From Cocos nucifera (Eukaryota; Streptophyta; Magnoliopsida; Arecales; Arecaceae), in NCBI GenBank assembly GCA_006176705.1, contig QRFJ01002297.1:160817-224816 (forward strand): a stretch of 64,000 nt of DNA, given 5' to 3'. A program made the translations under genes and the position numbers. Positions 10,851 through 22,269 of this stretch are shown here, one piece after another (the first letter of the stretch is position 1; each line of letters starts with the position of its first letter). The notes beneath the pieces are model-generated. The model saw nothing but the letters and a program-made list of their open reading frames with translations. It was not told where the DNA came from and made no database searches.

Positions 10851-11540
10851 TCAATCTGGTGCCACTTCAATTGGAATACTTTCATATTTGATCGAGCCCT
10901 CTTTCAATTGGACATTGCTAGCTTTTATAGTCTCAAACATATTTTCTACAGAATTCTCATATACTGAATTATCAATAATATCAATTAGAAAATAAGTTTG
11001 ATTATCATCAAGATGTTTAGTATCTTTGAAAATATTAAAAGTAACTTGTTCGTCTTTGATTTTAAGAATTAATTTTTCTTGTTGGACATCTATTAAAGCT
11101 CTTCCAGTAGCTAAAAAGGATCTCCCTAAAATAAGGGGTACATTATAATCTTCTTCCATATCAAGAACAATAAAATCAATAGGAAAAATAAACTTGTTTA
11201 CCTTTACCAAGACATCCTCCACTATACCTCTTGGATATTTGATGGATCTGTCAGCTAATTGAAGAGTAATAGTGGTAGGCTTTGGTTCTCCTAGACCCAG
11301 CTTCCTGAAAATAGAAAAAGGCATGAGATTAATACTTGCTCCTAAATCACATAAAACTTTATCAAAACTACAATCACCAATAATGCAAGGGATAGTAAAA
11401 CTCCCTGGATCTTTTAGCTTCTGTGGTAATTTATTTTGAAGTATTGCTGAGCATTCTTCATTCAAATTTATTCTCTCATGCTCCTTCAGCTTTTTCTTAT
11501 TTGTTAGGATTTCTTTGAGAAACTTGGCATACCTGGGCAT
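10851..11540 (-). CDS. Aspartic protease domain of G gag-pro
   Basis: 229-residue open frame. Residues about 45-150 form a retropepsin-like domain: CDLGASINLMPFSIFRKLGL carries the catalytic region (normally D-[ST]-G; here D-L-G), followed by a hydrophobic flap region and ILGRSFLATG. This wording is typical of Athila/Tat-type elements. It should process the gag polyprotein. The leucine in the catalytic triad is known in relatives, so I cannot say it is dead. The ATG is only the first in frame; the domain was probably translated as part of gag-pro. Downstream residues (150-229) are not recognised. Confidence 0.75.
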   Translation of the reverse strand: MPRYAKFLKEILTNKKKLKEHERINLNEECSAILQNKLPQKLKDPGSFTIPCIIGDCSFDKVLCDLGASINLMPFSIFRKLGLGEPKPTTITLQLADRSIKYPRGIVEDVLVKVNKFIFPIDFIVLDMEEDYNVPLILGRSFLATGRALIDVQQEKLILKIKDEQVTFNIFKDTKHLDDNQTYFLIDIIDNSVYENSVENMFETIKASNVQLKEGSIKYESIPIEVAPD

Positions 11541-11568
11541 TTGAGTAATAGCATCTACAAAAGGAATA

Positions 11569-12282
11569 TTAATATGTAAATTCTTTAAATATTTTGAAAA
11601 AGTTAGAAAATTTTTTATCTGGATGCTGTATTTGTCTCTCTGGAAATGGTAGTGGTGGCACGTAGGGCTTCACATTTGGATCGGCAAACTGTATACCTGG
11701 AGACCATCCATCTGCTGGTTGTTTTGGTGACTGACGAATTTTAGTTGATGGTTCCTTATTTGTAGTTGGCTCTTCAGTCTCTTTCTTCTGATGTGGCTCC
11801 TCCAGCTTTGTACCACTTCTTAGGGTGATAGCATTGACTTGCTCCCTTGGATTGGTCTCCATGTTGCTGGGCAAGGATCCCTGAGGTCTCTCAGAGATTA
11901 TCTTAGCCATTTGACCTATTTGCATCTCCAAGTTTCGAATTGCTGCTGCTTGGTCCTATCTAAGTTTGGCTTCTAAATTTTTTATAGTTGCTTCTTGGTT
12001 TTGCATAAATTTGACCATCAGCTCTTCCATGTTGGACTTCTTTTTAGGTACTTGAAATCCTGGGGGTGGCTGTTGTGCTGCATTTTGATTACTCCATGAG
12101 AAATTTGGGTGCTGCCTCCACCCTTGATTGTATGTGTTGGAGTAGGGATTGTTTTGTTGTGGCCTAAAAAAATTACCAACATAATTAGCTGTATCAGTTG
12201 TTTTAGCAAAAGGATTACCTGTCTGGCAATTGCTCGTATCGTGTCCTCCTCCACATAGGTCACAAGGTGATGCTCTGAACAT
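11569..12282 (-). pseudogene. gag C-terminal half of G (zinc knuckle and tail)
   Basis: Two frames in series, 11956-12282 and 11569-11931, separated by a stop. The first has CDLCGGGHDTSNC, a CX2CX3HX4C knuckle that binds RNA, then the Athila/Tat signature NPYSNTYNQGWRQHPNFSW. The second has a basic and Pro-rich linker with VNAITLRSGTKLEEP, which precedes the protease in these families. The stop at about 11955 and further changes make it a broken copy. Confidence 0.8.
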
Positions 12283-12900
12283 GCATAGCTGTTCCCTTCA
12301 AGTTGTTGACTTCAGCTCTAAGGGCTACAATTTCAGCTAGTAAGGTTGGCACGCAATCTACTCCCTGCACAACTGCTAGTCTTTTTGGCATCATGCATTC
12401 TATCTGCCATTGATAGCTATTTGATGCCATCTCATCGATCAGATCGAAGGCTTCTTCCTCCATTTTTTGATTAATGGTTCCTCCTGCTGCTGCATCAATC
12501 ATAGAATGATTAGTAGGAGATAAACCATTATAGAAAGTTTGTACCTAAAGCCATACGGGTAGTTGATGATGTGGACATCTCCTCAGTAATTCCTTGAAAT
12601 GCTCCCAAGCCTCATATAGTGTCTCCATGTCCATCTGCATAAAAGAAGTGATATCGTTGCGCATCTTAGCAGTCTTGGAAGGTGGAAAGTACTTGGCTAA
12701 GAATTTTTGGGCTAGGACATCCCAAGTTGTGATAGAACCTGCAGGAAGAGAATGAAGCCAACTCTTAGCTTTGTCCCATAAAGAAGAAAGGAAATAACCT
12801 TAATCTAATAGCATCATCCGACACCCTATTAATTTTAAAAGTATCACAAAGCTCAAGAAAGATAGAAATATGGGCATTCGGATCATCATGCACGTGTCCA
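12260..12900 (-). pseudogene. gag core domain of G (retrotransposon gag)
   Basis: Minus-strand reading gives WLHSLPAGSITTWDVLAQKF, then KYFPPSKTAKMRNDITSFMQ, then MIDAAAGGTINQKMEEEAFD. This is the capsid-like retrotrans_gag domain of Athila/Tat elements. It is nearly continuous, with a stop near 12545 and a frame change near 12800. It overlaps the zinc-knuckle frame at about 12260-12282 because of a frameshift at the join. Confidence 0.8.
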
Positions 12901-12917
12901 CTGAATTGGATAGTTGA

Positions 12918-13202
12918 TTAAATCATCTGGATCATCGTCGACTTTATTTTGAAGTTGTTTGCTCGCATAGGCGATCTCCTGATGCTCGAAGCTGCATCGA
13001 CTATAGATAATGTGATATAATCATTTAATGAATGATGTACTAGTCGAATAGCTTCATGCTGTCCTTCGGTCGCCATATCCAATCCTAGATTGATGTCGTT
13101 AGGATCTTCAGCTGCCATGTTTCTTTCTTGTTGTAGTCTTCTAATGGTCCTTTCAATTTCTGGATCTAAAGGTAGTAAGTTACTATGTCCAATACGTGTC
13201 AT
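12918..13202 (-). CDS. gag N-terminus of G
   Basis: 94-residue frame beginning MTRIGHSNLLPLDPEIERTI, with RRLQQERNMAAEDPN, an N-terminal stretch like those of Athila/Tat gags. ATG at 13202 lies about 100 bp inside the PBS and is the likely gag start. The frame ends near 12918, where a shift separates it from the core domain. No enzymatic role; it is structural. Confidence 0.65.
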   Translation of the reverse strand: MTRIGHSNLLPLDPEIERTIRRLQQERNMAAEDPNDINLGLDMATEGQHEAIRLVHHSLNDYITLSIVDAASSIRRSPMRANNFKIKSTMIQMI

Positions 13203-13300
13203 GCACTGAACAAAAATTTTTTAAAAATAATAAAAATAAAAAATAAAATTCTAAAGTAAAGCTAGGATCAAATTTTCAATATTGTTTTAGGCATAATCTC

Positions 13301-13313
13301 CGACAACGGGCCA
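13301..13313 (-). other. Primer-binding site of G
   Basis: Minus strand reads TGGCCCGTTGTCGGAGA, seven bases from the LTR. It resembles TGGCGCCGTTGTCGGGGA, the tRNA-Asp type PBS of Athila/Tat-like elements, with one base missing and one changed. Confidence 0.7.
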
Positions 13314-13319
13314 AAAACT

Positions 13320-15171
13320 TGATGCGTGCTAATCTATAGCTATGGCAAGTGCACCAGTCGATCAAGTAATAAAGTAAATGAGTAGAGTATCATCCCTAGA
13401 GGATTGGAAAATAAGTACTGAAAAGCTCTTTCCTATGCTTTATTTAGAAGATCGATTTATGAGAATAAGAAATTAAAGAATAAAATAAAAAAATAATTAA
13501 AAATTTTATGGAAATAGAGAGAGTGTAATTATTAGGATTTTAAACTTAAGAGCAATGTATTACTAAGGCAATCGGATTCACCAACTCGATCAATACAATA
13601 TTCAGGATTATTAGATTAATTTTATTTCATGTGACGGTGGAGTCTCCTAATTTATTCACTATCCTTTGGTCCAGGCATAGCAAAACTATCAATATTTATT
13701 AATTATCCTTTGGTCCAGGTGTAATTTAAATAAATATTAATGCATTAAGTTTTGTGAAATCCTCTAATTAAAATACGCTGCATCCAAAGCGCACTAAAAT
13801 TTTTGCATGCATATGAATTCTAATTTGATTCATAATACAAGGTATATAATCAAGAAGCAATAACATAGATGTACTTGGTCCGTAACATCTATGTTCATCA
13901 GATCAATTAGAAGATGGCCAGTAATCTAAAAGCATTAAGATCAGATTTATATACTCCTCATGAATAAAATTTAAAATTAAAAATAAATCACACTGAATAT
14001 TGCATCAAAAGAGTGGCTACACCTTAGCCTTAGTAAAAAAAAATTTAGTTCATGATAACAAGTTCAAAAATAGCAAATAAAATAAAAAGCATAAAGAAAT
14101 TAGACTGTTTGATTGCTGAAATTGATTGTCCATCACTCTTGGTGTGGAAAACTTGGTGAAGAAGAAAAAAAGCTCCTTGATCAATATTCTGATTGTCGGA
14201 AGAAGAAGAAAAAAAATTAAAAGCCCTTCCTTTTCTCTCAAAAATCTCTCTTCTCTTTCTACCTCTCTCCTCTCTTTCTCTTCTTTTTCTTTTTTTTCAC
14301 TATGTCCCCTCTTCTTTTTTTCTTCGACAATACCATACCTTTTTATAGGCTGAGAGGTGGATTTTTCCACCAAAATCCTATTGAAATTTGGTTTAAAACT
14401 CTCAAAATAACTCAAAAAGAGTCCTGGATCAATTCTAACCATTGGATGTTGATCAAACGGTCCAAAAATAACTCAAAAATCATCTTAAAATCCTAAATCA
14501 AGTCAAAATTCATTTGGATCGTTTGATCAGCCTTGATGATCAAATTTGGGCCATCAGATCATGCATAGAGAAGCCTCTGATTCTTAGTTTTAAAGTCGGG
14601 ATGAATCTCAACCGTTGGATCTCGATCGGGAGCTGCATCTGCCATTCGTTAGTGCATGCATTTTGACCGTTCGATCAAATCCTAGTGAAAGGTGCCCATC
14701 GGATTAGACAGAATTTCCAAATTGCCCTTTGTAGATCATGCGCAAGTTCGGTGTTGCATGGACCGCTGCATTCTTCAACCAATCGGAGCGTGCTTCTCCA
14801 TGTGAAATCTCCAAAATGCCCTCCAAATGGTCCATCGTGCGCTGTAAAAAATGCTGATGTTAGCTTGGCATCAGCATTGCATCAGTGGGTCGGTCTACTG
14901 GATGTGATCGGATCGGGTAGTCTGTTGAGCCAATTTTTCTGAACCGGTTCGAACTGGATCGGCTCTCTCTTTTTTTTTTTAAAATTCAATTTCGGGCTCG
15001 TTTGAAGTCCATTTAGCCTGAAATTTATTTCATCTGAACCAAAAAAATAAGATCTTTATATTGATGGCCTTTTTTCTACATAAAATTAATAAAAGTATCA
15101 ATTTTTTTAAAAAATAGATTAATTTATTTTATAATTTAATACTTTTATTAGTATATTTTTACCACTTATCA
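13320..15171 (-). repeat. 5' LTR of G
   Basis: 1,852 bp; begins tgatgcgtgc and ends cttatca like its partner at 7896-9739. Next to the PBS on its left and to the target duplication on its right. The ORFs at 14050-14442, 14126-14353 and 14685-14942 have no domain. Confidence 0.9.
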
Positions 15172-17081
15172 CAAGACATCAATTGTTGATGTCTTAATGG
15201 AAGGCTCTTTTCCAAGAATCTTGGTGCATCGAACCACCCACACCATCCTCTCTTTCTCTTCTATTTTTAGTGAATTTTTTAGAATTTTTGATGCTAAAAA
15301 ATAATTAGAAGGAGGCATCCAAAGATAATAGGAAGACTAGGTCAAATGACCTAGTCGAACAACGAAAACAAGGAGGAGATTGGTGGGCGTCCGACTCTTG
15401 GATGCCTCCCCATATTTTTATGTGTGGAGAAACTAAAAGCATCACACAAAATAAGAAGAAAAAAAGATAACATAAAAAGATATGGGGCATGGGTTAATTT
15501 CCACAGAGAGAGGAGAAGAGTTTTAACAAATTAAAACTCTTATTTAGTTTAACTCATTCAAATTAAGTTCCAAATAAGACCAAGTCAAATTTGTATCCAA
15601 ATTTACCATGATATGGGTCATAAAAAATCAATCTTAGGCATGGAAAATACCACATAAAATCTAGAAATAAATTAGTGGGCATCGAACCTCTAATATGGTG
15701 CAAGGAAAGGAGGAGTCCTAGTCTAACTAGGACCCTCCTATTTTGACTAAGTCAAAGCCATCTTAAACCCAATTTAAATATTATTTAAATTAGATTTGAG
15801 TCAACCTAATTATTCAATAATTATAATTCAATTAAAAATCTAGTTAAATCAGATTTAAATCATATTTAATTTTTAATTAAATTAAAAATTAGGTATGCTC
15901 AAGTCCTAGTTGAACAGAAACTTGTTCTTCCTTACAATTGACTTATCCAATATACTAATTAGACTTAATCTAATTAAGTTTAAACTAATTTTAATTAAAT
16001 TTAATTTAATTAGACTTGATCTCAGCCTGACTGCTAAATCAAATTGAGCCAATTAGCAATCCAATTGCTAATCGATCCTCCTGCAACACTTGCATTAGGT
16101 CAAACATCAATCGTATTGATTATTTGACTTTAGAATGATTCTCAATCATCGATTAACCATCTGATTAGGTTACAACCTCTTATGTATGTGAACCCATAAG
16201 TTCGAACCTAAGCCAGTAGCACAGGAATCAATTCCTTTACTAGTCGAAGTGAGCATCTAGCAACGGTTCCCAACGTCTGGATAGGTTGAACGTATGCAAA
16301 ACAACATTCTTAGAACCATGGCCCATGGTTACCATATAATTCATCGCTTTGATCAATAATGCTCAAGATGACTTCGAGTACACTGTCAATACTCATACAA
16401 ATCATCTCTATTGTGTCTAAAAATTTTGCAAATCCCATGACTCCTTACGAGGATTACCCAGGCCTTGGTTTTGCTAAATTGAAATACAGTGAGTTATTCT
16501 CTTTCTGAAGTTAATCAAAAGTAGTCAATCCCATCTTAACTCACACACCAACTATATAAGTACTTGACTATACCTAAAAATCTTTTCAACCTATATTAGA
16601 AATACATATAGTCTACACCAAAGTACAGTGAGTTACTTGCAAGTCACTATGGTGATCTTAGGTCGGAGGGACACTTATACCATTGGCCTTAGCTAGCTAC
16701 TCTTGATAGTAGAGTGCTACAATTATCATGTTTAGTATAGATGTACTCCTACATCTCACCTAGATGCCATACCAGTATCTCCACACCATTTGATTATGAG
16801 GATAACTAATGCATATGGCATACAGTGATCTACACTCGATAAGTTATCATCCTCATTAATAGCTTATCATTTGATAATAAATAATTTAAGAACCATCTGA
16901 TAAATCCTTCTTTATTGATTGATTATGATTCTAAGGACTTCATCATAATTTAGGAGTTTATTTAAGAAAGATAGAACTTTTATGATGAACCAACCAAATA
17001 ACTATTGTTATTAGATAATTCATATACTAATTTCAATCATCTACCACTTAGATGATTGGCTTTAGGACATATTTTCCAATA
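15172..17081 (-). repeat. 3' LTR of Y, proximal part
   Basis: Resumes the Y LTR after G, from caagacatcaattg to ttttccaata at 17081 (TA in place of the usual CA). Matches 35815-37718 of the 5' LTR. Holds a covarying hairpin (15386-15406) and a TATA-like run beside it. The ORF at 15305-15490 and its counterpart at 35948-36148 are similar but have no domain; conservation reflects the LTR pair. Confidence 0.85.
15386..15421 (-). promoter_or_regulatory. LTR hairpin beside a TATA-like box (Y, 3' LTR)
   Basis: Inverted repeat ggcgtccga-ctc-ttggatgcc (15386-15406). On the minus strand it lies just downstream of TAAAAATATG (15411-15420). The same fold with paired changes occurs at 36029-36049, 40112-40132, 46160-46180, 54337-54357 and 56017-56037. 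It may overlap the transcription start. Confidence 0.5.
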
Positions 17082-17093
17082 ACTTTTACTTGG
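17082..17093 (-). other. Polypurine tract of Y (decayed)
   Basis: Minus strand reads CCAAGTAAAAGT against the LTR. Related elements have AAGTGGGAGT here, so this tract has mutated. Confidence 0.5.
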
Positions 17094-17094
17094 A

Positions 17095-18230
17095 CTAAAG
17101 CCAATTAGAATGATATCAAATATCCTATCTTTCACTTGAGTTCGTAGAGCTCCTTAGTTCCTAGGCCTTAGCAAATGGGTTGGTCATGTTCTCCTTTTTC
17201 ATCAATCTTTTAAAGGTTGACATCACTCAGATCTAATATCTTAAGTGAAGGCGATGTAGAATATGCTAGTCTTTCAATTCTTTAGCCTAAGCTATGGCTC
17301 CAGTGCTATGATAGGACTAGACCATCGGTGGAGGGTGCTACTCCCAACCTGCTAATGAACCTCAGCAACTACACAGTTTGCATGATAGCATCATATGCCA
17401 CAATGTACTCTACATCACTAACTAAATAGGCTATAGTATCTTGCTTGGAACCTTTCCAATAGATTGCTCCTACAATTTAGATATGACCCGATAATTTTCT
17501 TGCTATCATCTTGATTTGACTAAAATTGAAATCAAAATATTCACAAGTTTTAAGTCAGTATCTCCATATTTGAGTTTCTGGATTTTAGTATTTTCCAAAT
17601 ACTTATGAATTATCGATACAATCACCCAGTGGTTCTCACTTGGATCAGACTGGTATCTACTCACTATCATTAGTGAGTATACTATATCTAATTTTGAACA
17701 TGAAAAAATAGATGAAAGTCAAACCTTTATTCCTTGCAATGCTAGAATGTCATTTTTGATTAAGAAAATTTCATCCACAGACAACATAAGGAATAACACT
17801 ACAGAACATTTTGCCCACTTGTAAATGTAGGATTTGTCTGTATTCATTACAAAGACATACATTCAAAACGTATGTTTGAACTCTGAGATGATAGTCAAAT
17901 GGGCTTTATAGGTCCTTACCTTTCTATCTGCACTACTCTGATCCTTTTGAAAATCCATTCACACCTAATGGATTTTATCCCTTCAAGTGAACCAACTAGT
18001 GTCCACACACTATTGATTTCCATGGACTTCAATTTGGTTTTAATGGCTCCAAGCCACTTCTCAGAGTCAGACCACTGCATTGCATCCTTATAGGTGATCG
18101 GATTCTTGTTGTTCTGATCGAGCTCAATAGGATCACCATCCCAAACCTAGATACCATAGTATTTATTTGGCTAATGCGGTACTCTACTGTATCTCCTTAA
18201 AATTGCTACTTTAATGGGCTCTAGATTTGA
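17095..18230 (-). pseudogene. RT-RNase H remnant of Y
   Basis: Copia-type RNase H (about 17110-17490) and reverse transcriptase (about 17560-18230), recognised by alignment to the same parts of element C. The RT catalytic motif, YVDD in C, reads SVDE here (minus, 17770-17784) inside FLMLSVDEIFLIKND, so the enzyme would be inactive. Many stops occur in all frames. The longest plus-strand ORF here (17899-18093) is an antisense shadow. Confidence 0.75.
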
Positions 18231-19400
18231 TCTGATCAAATCCGATTCCATAGATTTACTAGATTATGTTAGTTCATTTTCTATCAGTCAAACTTTCTCA
18301 AGTTCAACTTGATAAGCAACAGTTCCTTCTCTAAGAAATTTCTTTCAAAAAGAAATGTCCTACTGTTGATGAACATCTTATGTTCTTTAGTATAGTAGAA
18401 TTAATTATCCTTAAACACCTATTGGACCAAAATCCAAGTTTATTTATGTGCAAACCTATGAAATAGTTCAATCAACCCTAAACTCAAAGGTGAGAGAGTC
18501 TAGGTCTATACCCGATCCATATCCCATTTTGAGTCTTTACAACAGATTTACTTGGTATAAATTTTTAGAGTAAAATAAATAGTCATAAGAGCACAACCCT
18601 GAAACAAGCAGACTAGTAAATCCTATTATGGATTGAACCATGTCTAACAAAGTTCAATTTCTCTTTTTAAATACACTATATTTCGAAAGAAAATCCACTA
18701 AGAGAGTATCCTATTCTCTCCTAGATATGTTATAAATTTACTAGATAAGTATTCATCTCTTTGATCTGATCTAAGAGTTCCAATACCATTTTTAGTTAAT
18801 TTTTCTATTTCATTATTGAATTGTTTGAACATTTTAAATGATTCAGGCTAGATGCACTCATGCCTAGATAGGTCGTCTGTAATGAAATATTGATATCTTC
18901 CTCTGGCACTTGAGTTCATAGGTCCACATACATCACTATGTATCAGACTTAATTAGAACTTTATCGGCTCTTTCATCTTTTTCAGTAAAAGATGACTTTA
19001 TCATCTTCTAAACAAGACAAGACTCACAGGCTATTAATAATTTATAATCATTGATGTCAAGGTTTTTCTCTCAAGCTAGTTTGTTTATCATATTCTTGTT
19101 AAGATAACTAAGCCTCTAATTCTAAACATAGACGTCCATGACATAATCTAACTTATTTTTTTATTAAATGTGTACATTATACTTAATAGGTTGTATAAAT
19201 ATTAAATATTATTTTTTTATTATACATGTATTATTGTAATATTATTCATAATAATGTCACAACAATCTCTTTTATGGATAAATGATAACCATCTCTAACA
19301 ATAAGGCCAACAGAGATCACATTTATCATAAATAATGGATAATGGTGATAATCACTTAAAATGACATCTTTTGAAAATAAGCTCGATAATTTCTAAAGCT
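18231..19400 (-). pseudogene. Integrase region remnant of Y
   Basis: Collinear with the integrase region of C (49330-50600) by eye but broken by many stops and small indels. No catalytic residue could be placed with confidence. It lies between protease and RT, the copia gene order. Confidence 0.55.
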
Positions 19401-19830
19401 AGGATTGGAACAAGACTTTCATTCCAAACATTCAGGTATTTCTCACCATTTTTAAACATTCCACTTATCGGTAGTCCTTGCAACAAATTGCATAGAACTA
19501 TGGGTATCTAATACCCAGGTAGTAGAATTGTATATAAAAAAATTTCAAGTTGTTATCATATAACATCCTTGATAAGCAACTCTTGCTCCTTTCTCTTATT
19601 TAGCCTGTTATGGTTAAGAGAAACAAGATAATTCTTCTTCCTATGACCCTGCCTCTAAAAGTAGAAGCACTATGCCTGATTTGGGTCAATATTGGACTTA
19701 TTATTTTGACTGGGCTTAGAAGCCCCAATACGAATCCGTTCGTACTGCTGAACCAAATTCAACTTTTGATACTAATTATCGAAGTTGGATCCCATAAGTC
19801 ATCACTATCTAATAGTGATTGGAGCAATTA
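19401..19830 (-). pseudogene. Collapsed gag and protease remnant of Y
   Basis: Minus-strand reading finds a protease site, TTWVLDTHSS, where family members have LDTGS (about 19500-19530), and a decayed zinc knuckle (about 19640-19700). Only about 30 bp further on is the gag start, recognised by alignment of DNA near 19750-19800 to C near 51750-51800. In C these points are about 700 bp apart, so the body of gag has been deleted. ORF 19610-19831 on the plus strand is a shadow. Confidence 0.65.
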
Positions 19831-21658
19831 GGGTTTAGCCTTATTCTATGAGAAAAGAGAACAATAACCTAATGTATATAAATTATTTTAAGCCTATAGA
19901 CTTGGACTTTAGTCTTAAGATTCTTCCACTATTTTATTCGAATTGATAGCCTCTACCTCTAATTTAGAAAATTATTTTAATTTTCTAGTAGGTACTAGAA
20001 TCCACATAGACTACACACAGGCCAGACTTTGGTCGACCAACCTATGTGCATCTATGGATAGGTTAATTAAATAATTATTTCTTCAAATAACTTTTAGTAA
20101 TTTAATTTTTTTTCAAAAACCTAATTAGTAGGCTTTGGCCTCCACTGTAAGGATCCGATTAGGTCCAACCATTAACATGACTATAATTAGTACATCTAAC
20201 CAACGAATGATTAAGTCAAACTTTGGTTGGCCAACCTAACCACCATTAGAGACACTTCTAAGTTATCATATTATGAATGATAATTCCATTAGTCACTAAG
20301 CACTAGGCCTTTGGGCCTCCAATGATTATTGGGTTAATGAACCCATTATCATCCAACTTAATAGGAGGCTATAACTCCATTATCTCCATAACTTTATCAT
20401 TTTAAGGATCTAATAATTTTAGAGGATTTAAATTATTAGTGATTTAAGAATAGAAAGGATATAGATCAATTTGCTCCCACTAACTTTACTAAGTCATGTC
20501 CTTCCACTACCTCTCAAGTCTTTGATAAGGACTAGGATCAATATAGGTCTATGGGCACCTAAATCAGTCTCACTAAATAAAATTAGTCTTATTGATTTTT
20601 TATGTGACATGGATTAGCACGAATCATGAGAAATCTAATCAAGATCTGATTAACTACATTGCCTAGGTAAGTGAGATCAGTGGGAGGGTCTGCCAAGGAT
20701 TTCCTTAGACACCATCAGAAATGACTAGGTAAGAGGGCTGCCAACTAAAAATCACCAATCTGAAAATGCCAGACTTACCTTAGACACCAATCGATTTATC
20801 AATTTTGATTTGGTCTGTCTAAAGACTCAGACTCGACCACTAAGCCACGATCAGTATCCATTTATTAGATGTATGGACTTTGAACAACTACAACTATTGA
20901 AGTGATCTATAGAAATGACCTAATCCTAATTAACTATTAATTAGGTTTGGTCAATTTCTTAACTAAGTCAATATTTAATCTAACCCTAGATCTAATCCAG
21001 TTAAGGACTTGATCAAAGCTAACCCATTACCCTTTAGCCCATGTTTTATGAAATTATCTTAGGATCTTTAAATCACAAACATAGATCCTAAACAATCACT
21101 TAATTTTCAATTAAGTTCAAAGCTTATGGATTTGGGTTTATGGAATCTCAGAACTAATTTTTGATTTGATCATTTGAAATATTTTCAAATCATAAATAGT
21201 TTACATTGAATCATATTCAATATATGATTTTAGATCTGAATTATTTTAATGTTTAGATCACATCCTAGGATTTTGAATCTAGAATTTTGTAGAAAGTAAG
21301 CTTTTAATTTAAATTCTATAAAATAAATATATCATACATATATATTCTAGATTTAAAATAAAAAATACATATCAATATATGCAACAAGAGGATCAAGATC
21401 TAAATATAAAATACATCACATGTATCAGATCATAAACCATTTAAATTTAGATTTAAAATCTAAAAATAAATCACTTTAGATTTCATCTAACATATTTATG
21501 ATTCATTCAGGTCAGCACATACTAGGACAACCTCTCCATTGTAAGAGGTAAATCTTACAGTAGGACAACCTTATAATCAGTATGTCTGATCCGATATTAT
21601 TTAGATCTAATATAAATAATCAAAATAGATCTAACATCTATTTAATTTTAGATTTTAT
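19831..21658 (-). other. Leader of Y, first part
   Basis: Long untranslated leader collinear with the leaders of X and C. No credible ORF. Contains the hairpin module at 21511-21590. Interrupted at 21659 by element Z and completed at 34618-34832. Confidence 0.75.
21539..21560 (-). other. Leader hairpin, Y copy 1
   Basis: Minus strand reads CTGTAAG, then ATTTACCT, then CTTACAA: six perfect pairs around an 8-nt loop. Flanked by tactaggacaacc on one side and aggacaaccttataatcag on the other. Confidence 0.6.
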
Positions 21659-21888
21659 TGATGCAAAATCTGATCGTTGTTAGAGAAGTGCCAGAGTCGG
21701 AGAAGAAGATATCACTGTCGGTGACCTACAAAATAAGTCTCATCCAAAGCCTAGGGAGGTGGCTCCGGTAAGACCCTTCGATGATCAAGTTAGCGCTTTC
21801 GACCAACAAAAATGGAGTACTCAATCAAAAAAGTTGCAGAGTATTGAGAAGGAGAAGAGAGCCTAAAGAAAACATATATGGAGGGTCT

Positions 21889-21897
21889 CTTTTATAT
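21889..21897 (-). promoter_or_regulatory. TATA-like box in the Z 3' LTR
   Basis: Minus strand reads ATATAAAAG, followed by AGACCC. The 5' LTR copy (33518-33526) reads CTATAAAAG. Confidence 0.55.
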
Positions 21898-22269
21898 ATG
21901 GAGCCTGTAACAAGTTGATAGTGACAGCTGTAACTATCGGGTAGTGGGCCGCTTGGGGCCACGTAGAGTTGTTATAGAGGATAGTGTCTATTATCGTGAG
22001 GTGCCAATCCATTTGAGATTTGAAAGTCAAAGTTTGGAGGAGTAGGCATCGATCGGTGATGACCTTTGAGCTATATCAATTCTAGAAGAGTTCGAACTCC
22101 TCTAAGGTAGTCTGAGTGTGGATCGATTCATGCCGTATTCGAGACCAAATTTATGTAGGAGAGGAGACTCTTCTAGAATCAAGAAGTAGATCTGCTCGAG
22201 AGATCTGCGCATAGCTCTTCTAAAGGAGAAACCCAAGGAAGAATTTACTTAACGGAGGAACCCAACTAC

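Larger units (their letters stand above)
7896..15171 (-). mobile_element. Ty3/gypsy element G, gag-protease only (non-autonomous)
   Basis: 7.3-kb element with two LTRs of about 1.85 kb that start TGATGCGTGC and end CTTATCA, and a 5-bp target duplication. The 3.58-kb interior encodes only gag and an aspartic protease of Athila/Tat type. There is no RT, RNase H or integrase in any frame, and the 1.1 kb between protease and 3' LTR is non-coding. It resembles plant gag-only terminal-repeat elements, which depend on an autonomous partner. Confidence 0.85.

Noticed and set aside
14050..14442. 130-codon minus-strand ORF
   Set aside because: Within the G LTR; broken in the partner LTR and composed of low-complexity charged and hydrophobic runs.
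15305..15490. Conserved small ORF shared with 35948-36148
   Set aside because: The similarity is explained by the two LTRs of Y; no domain or codon-level constraint evident.
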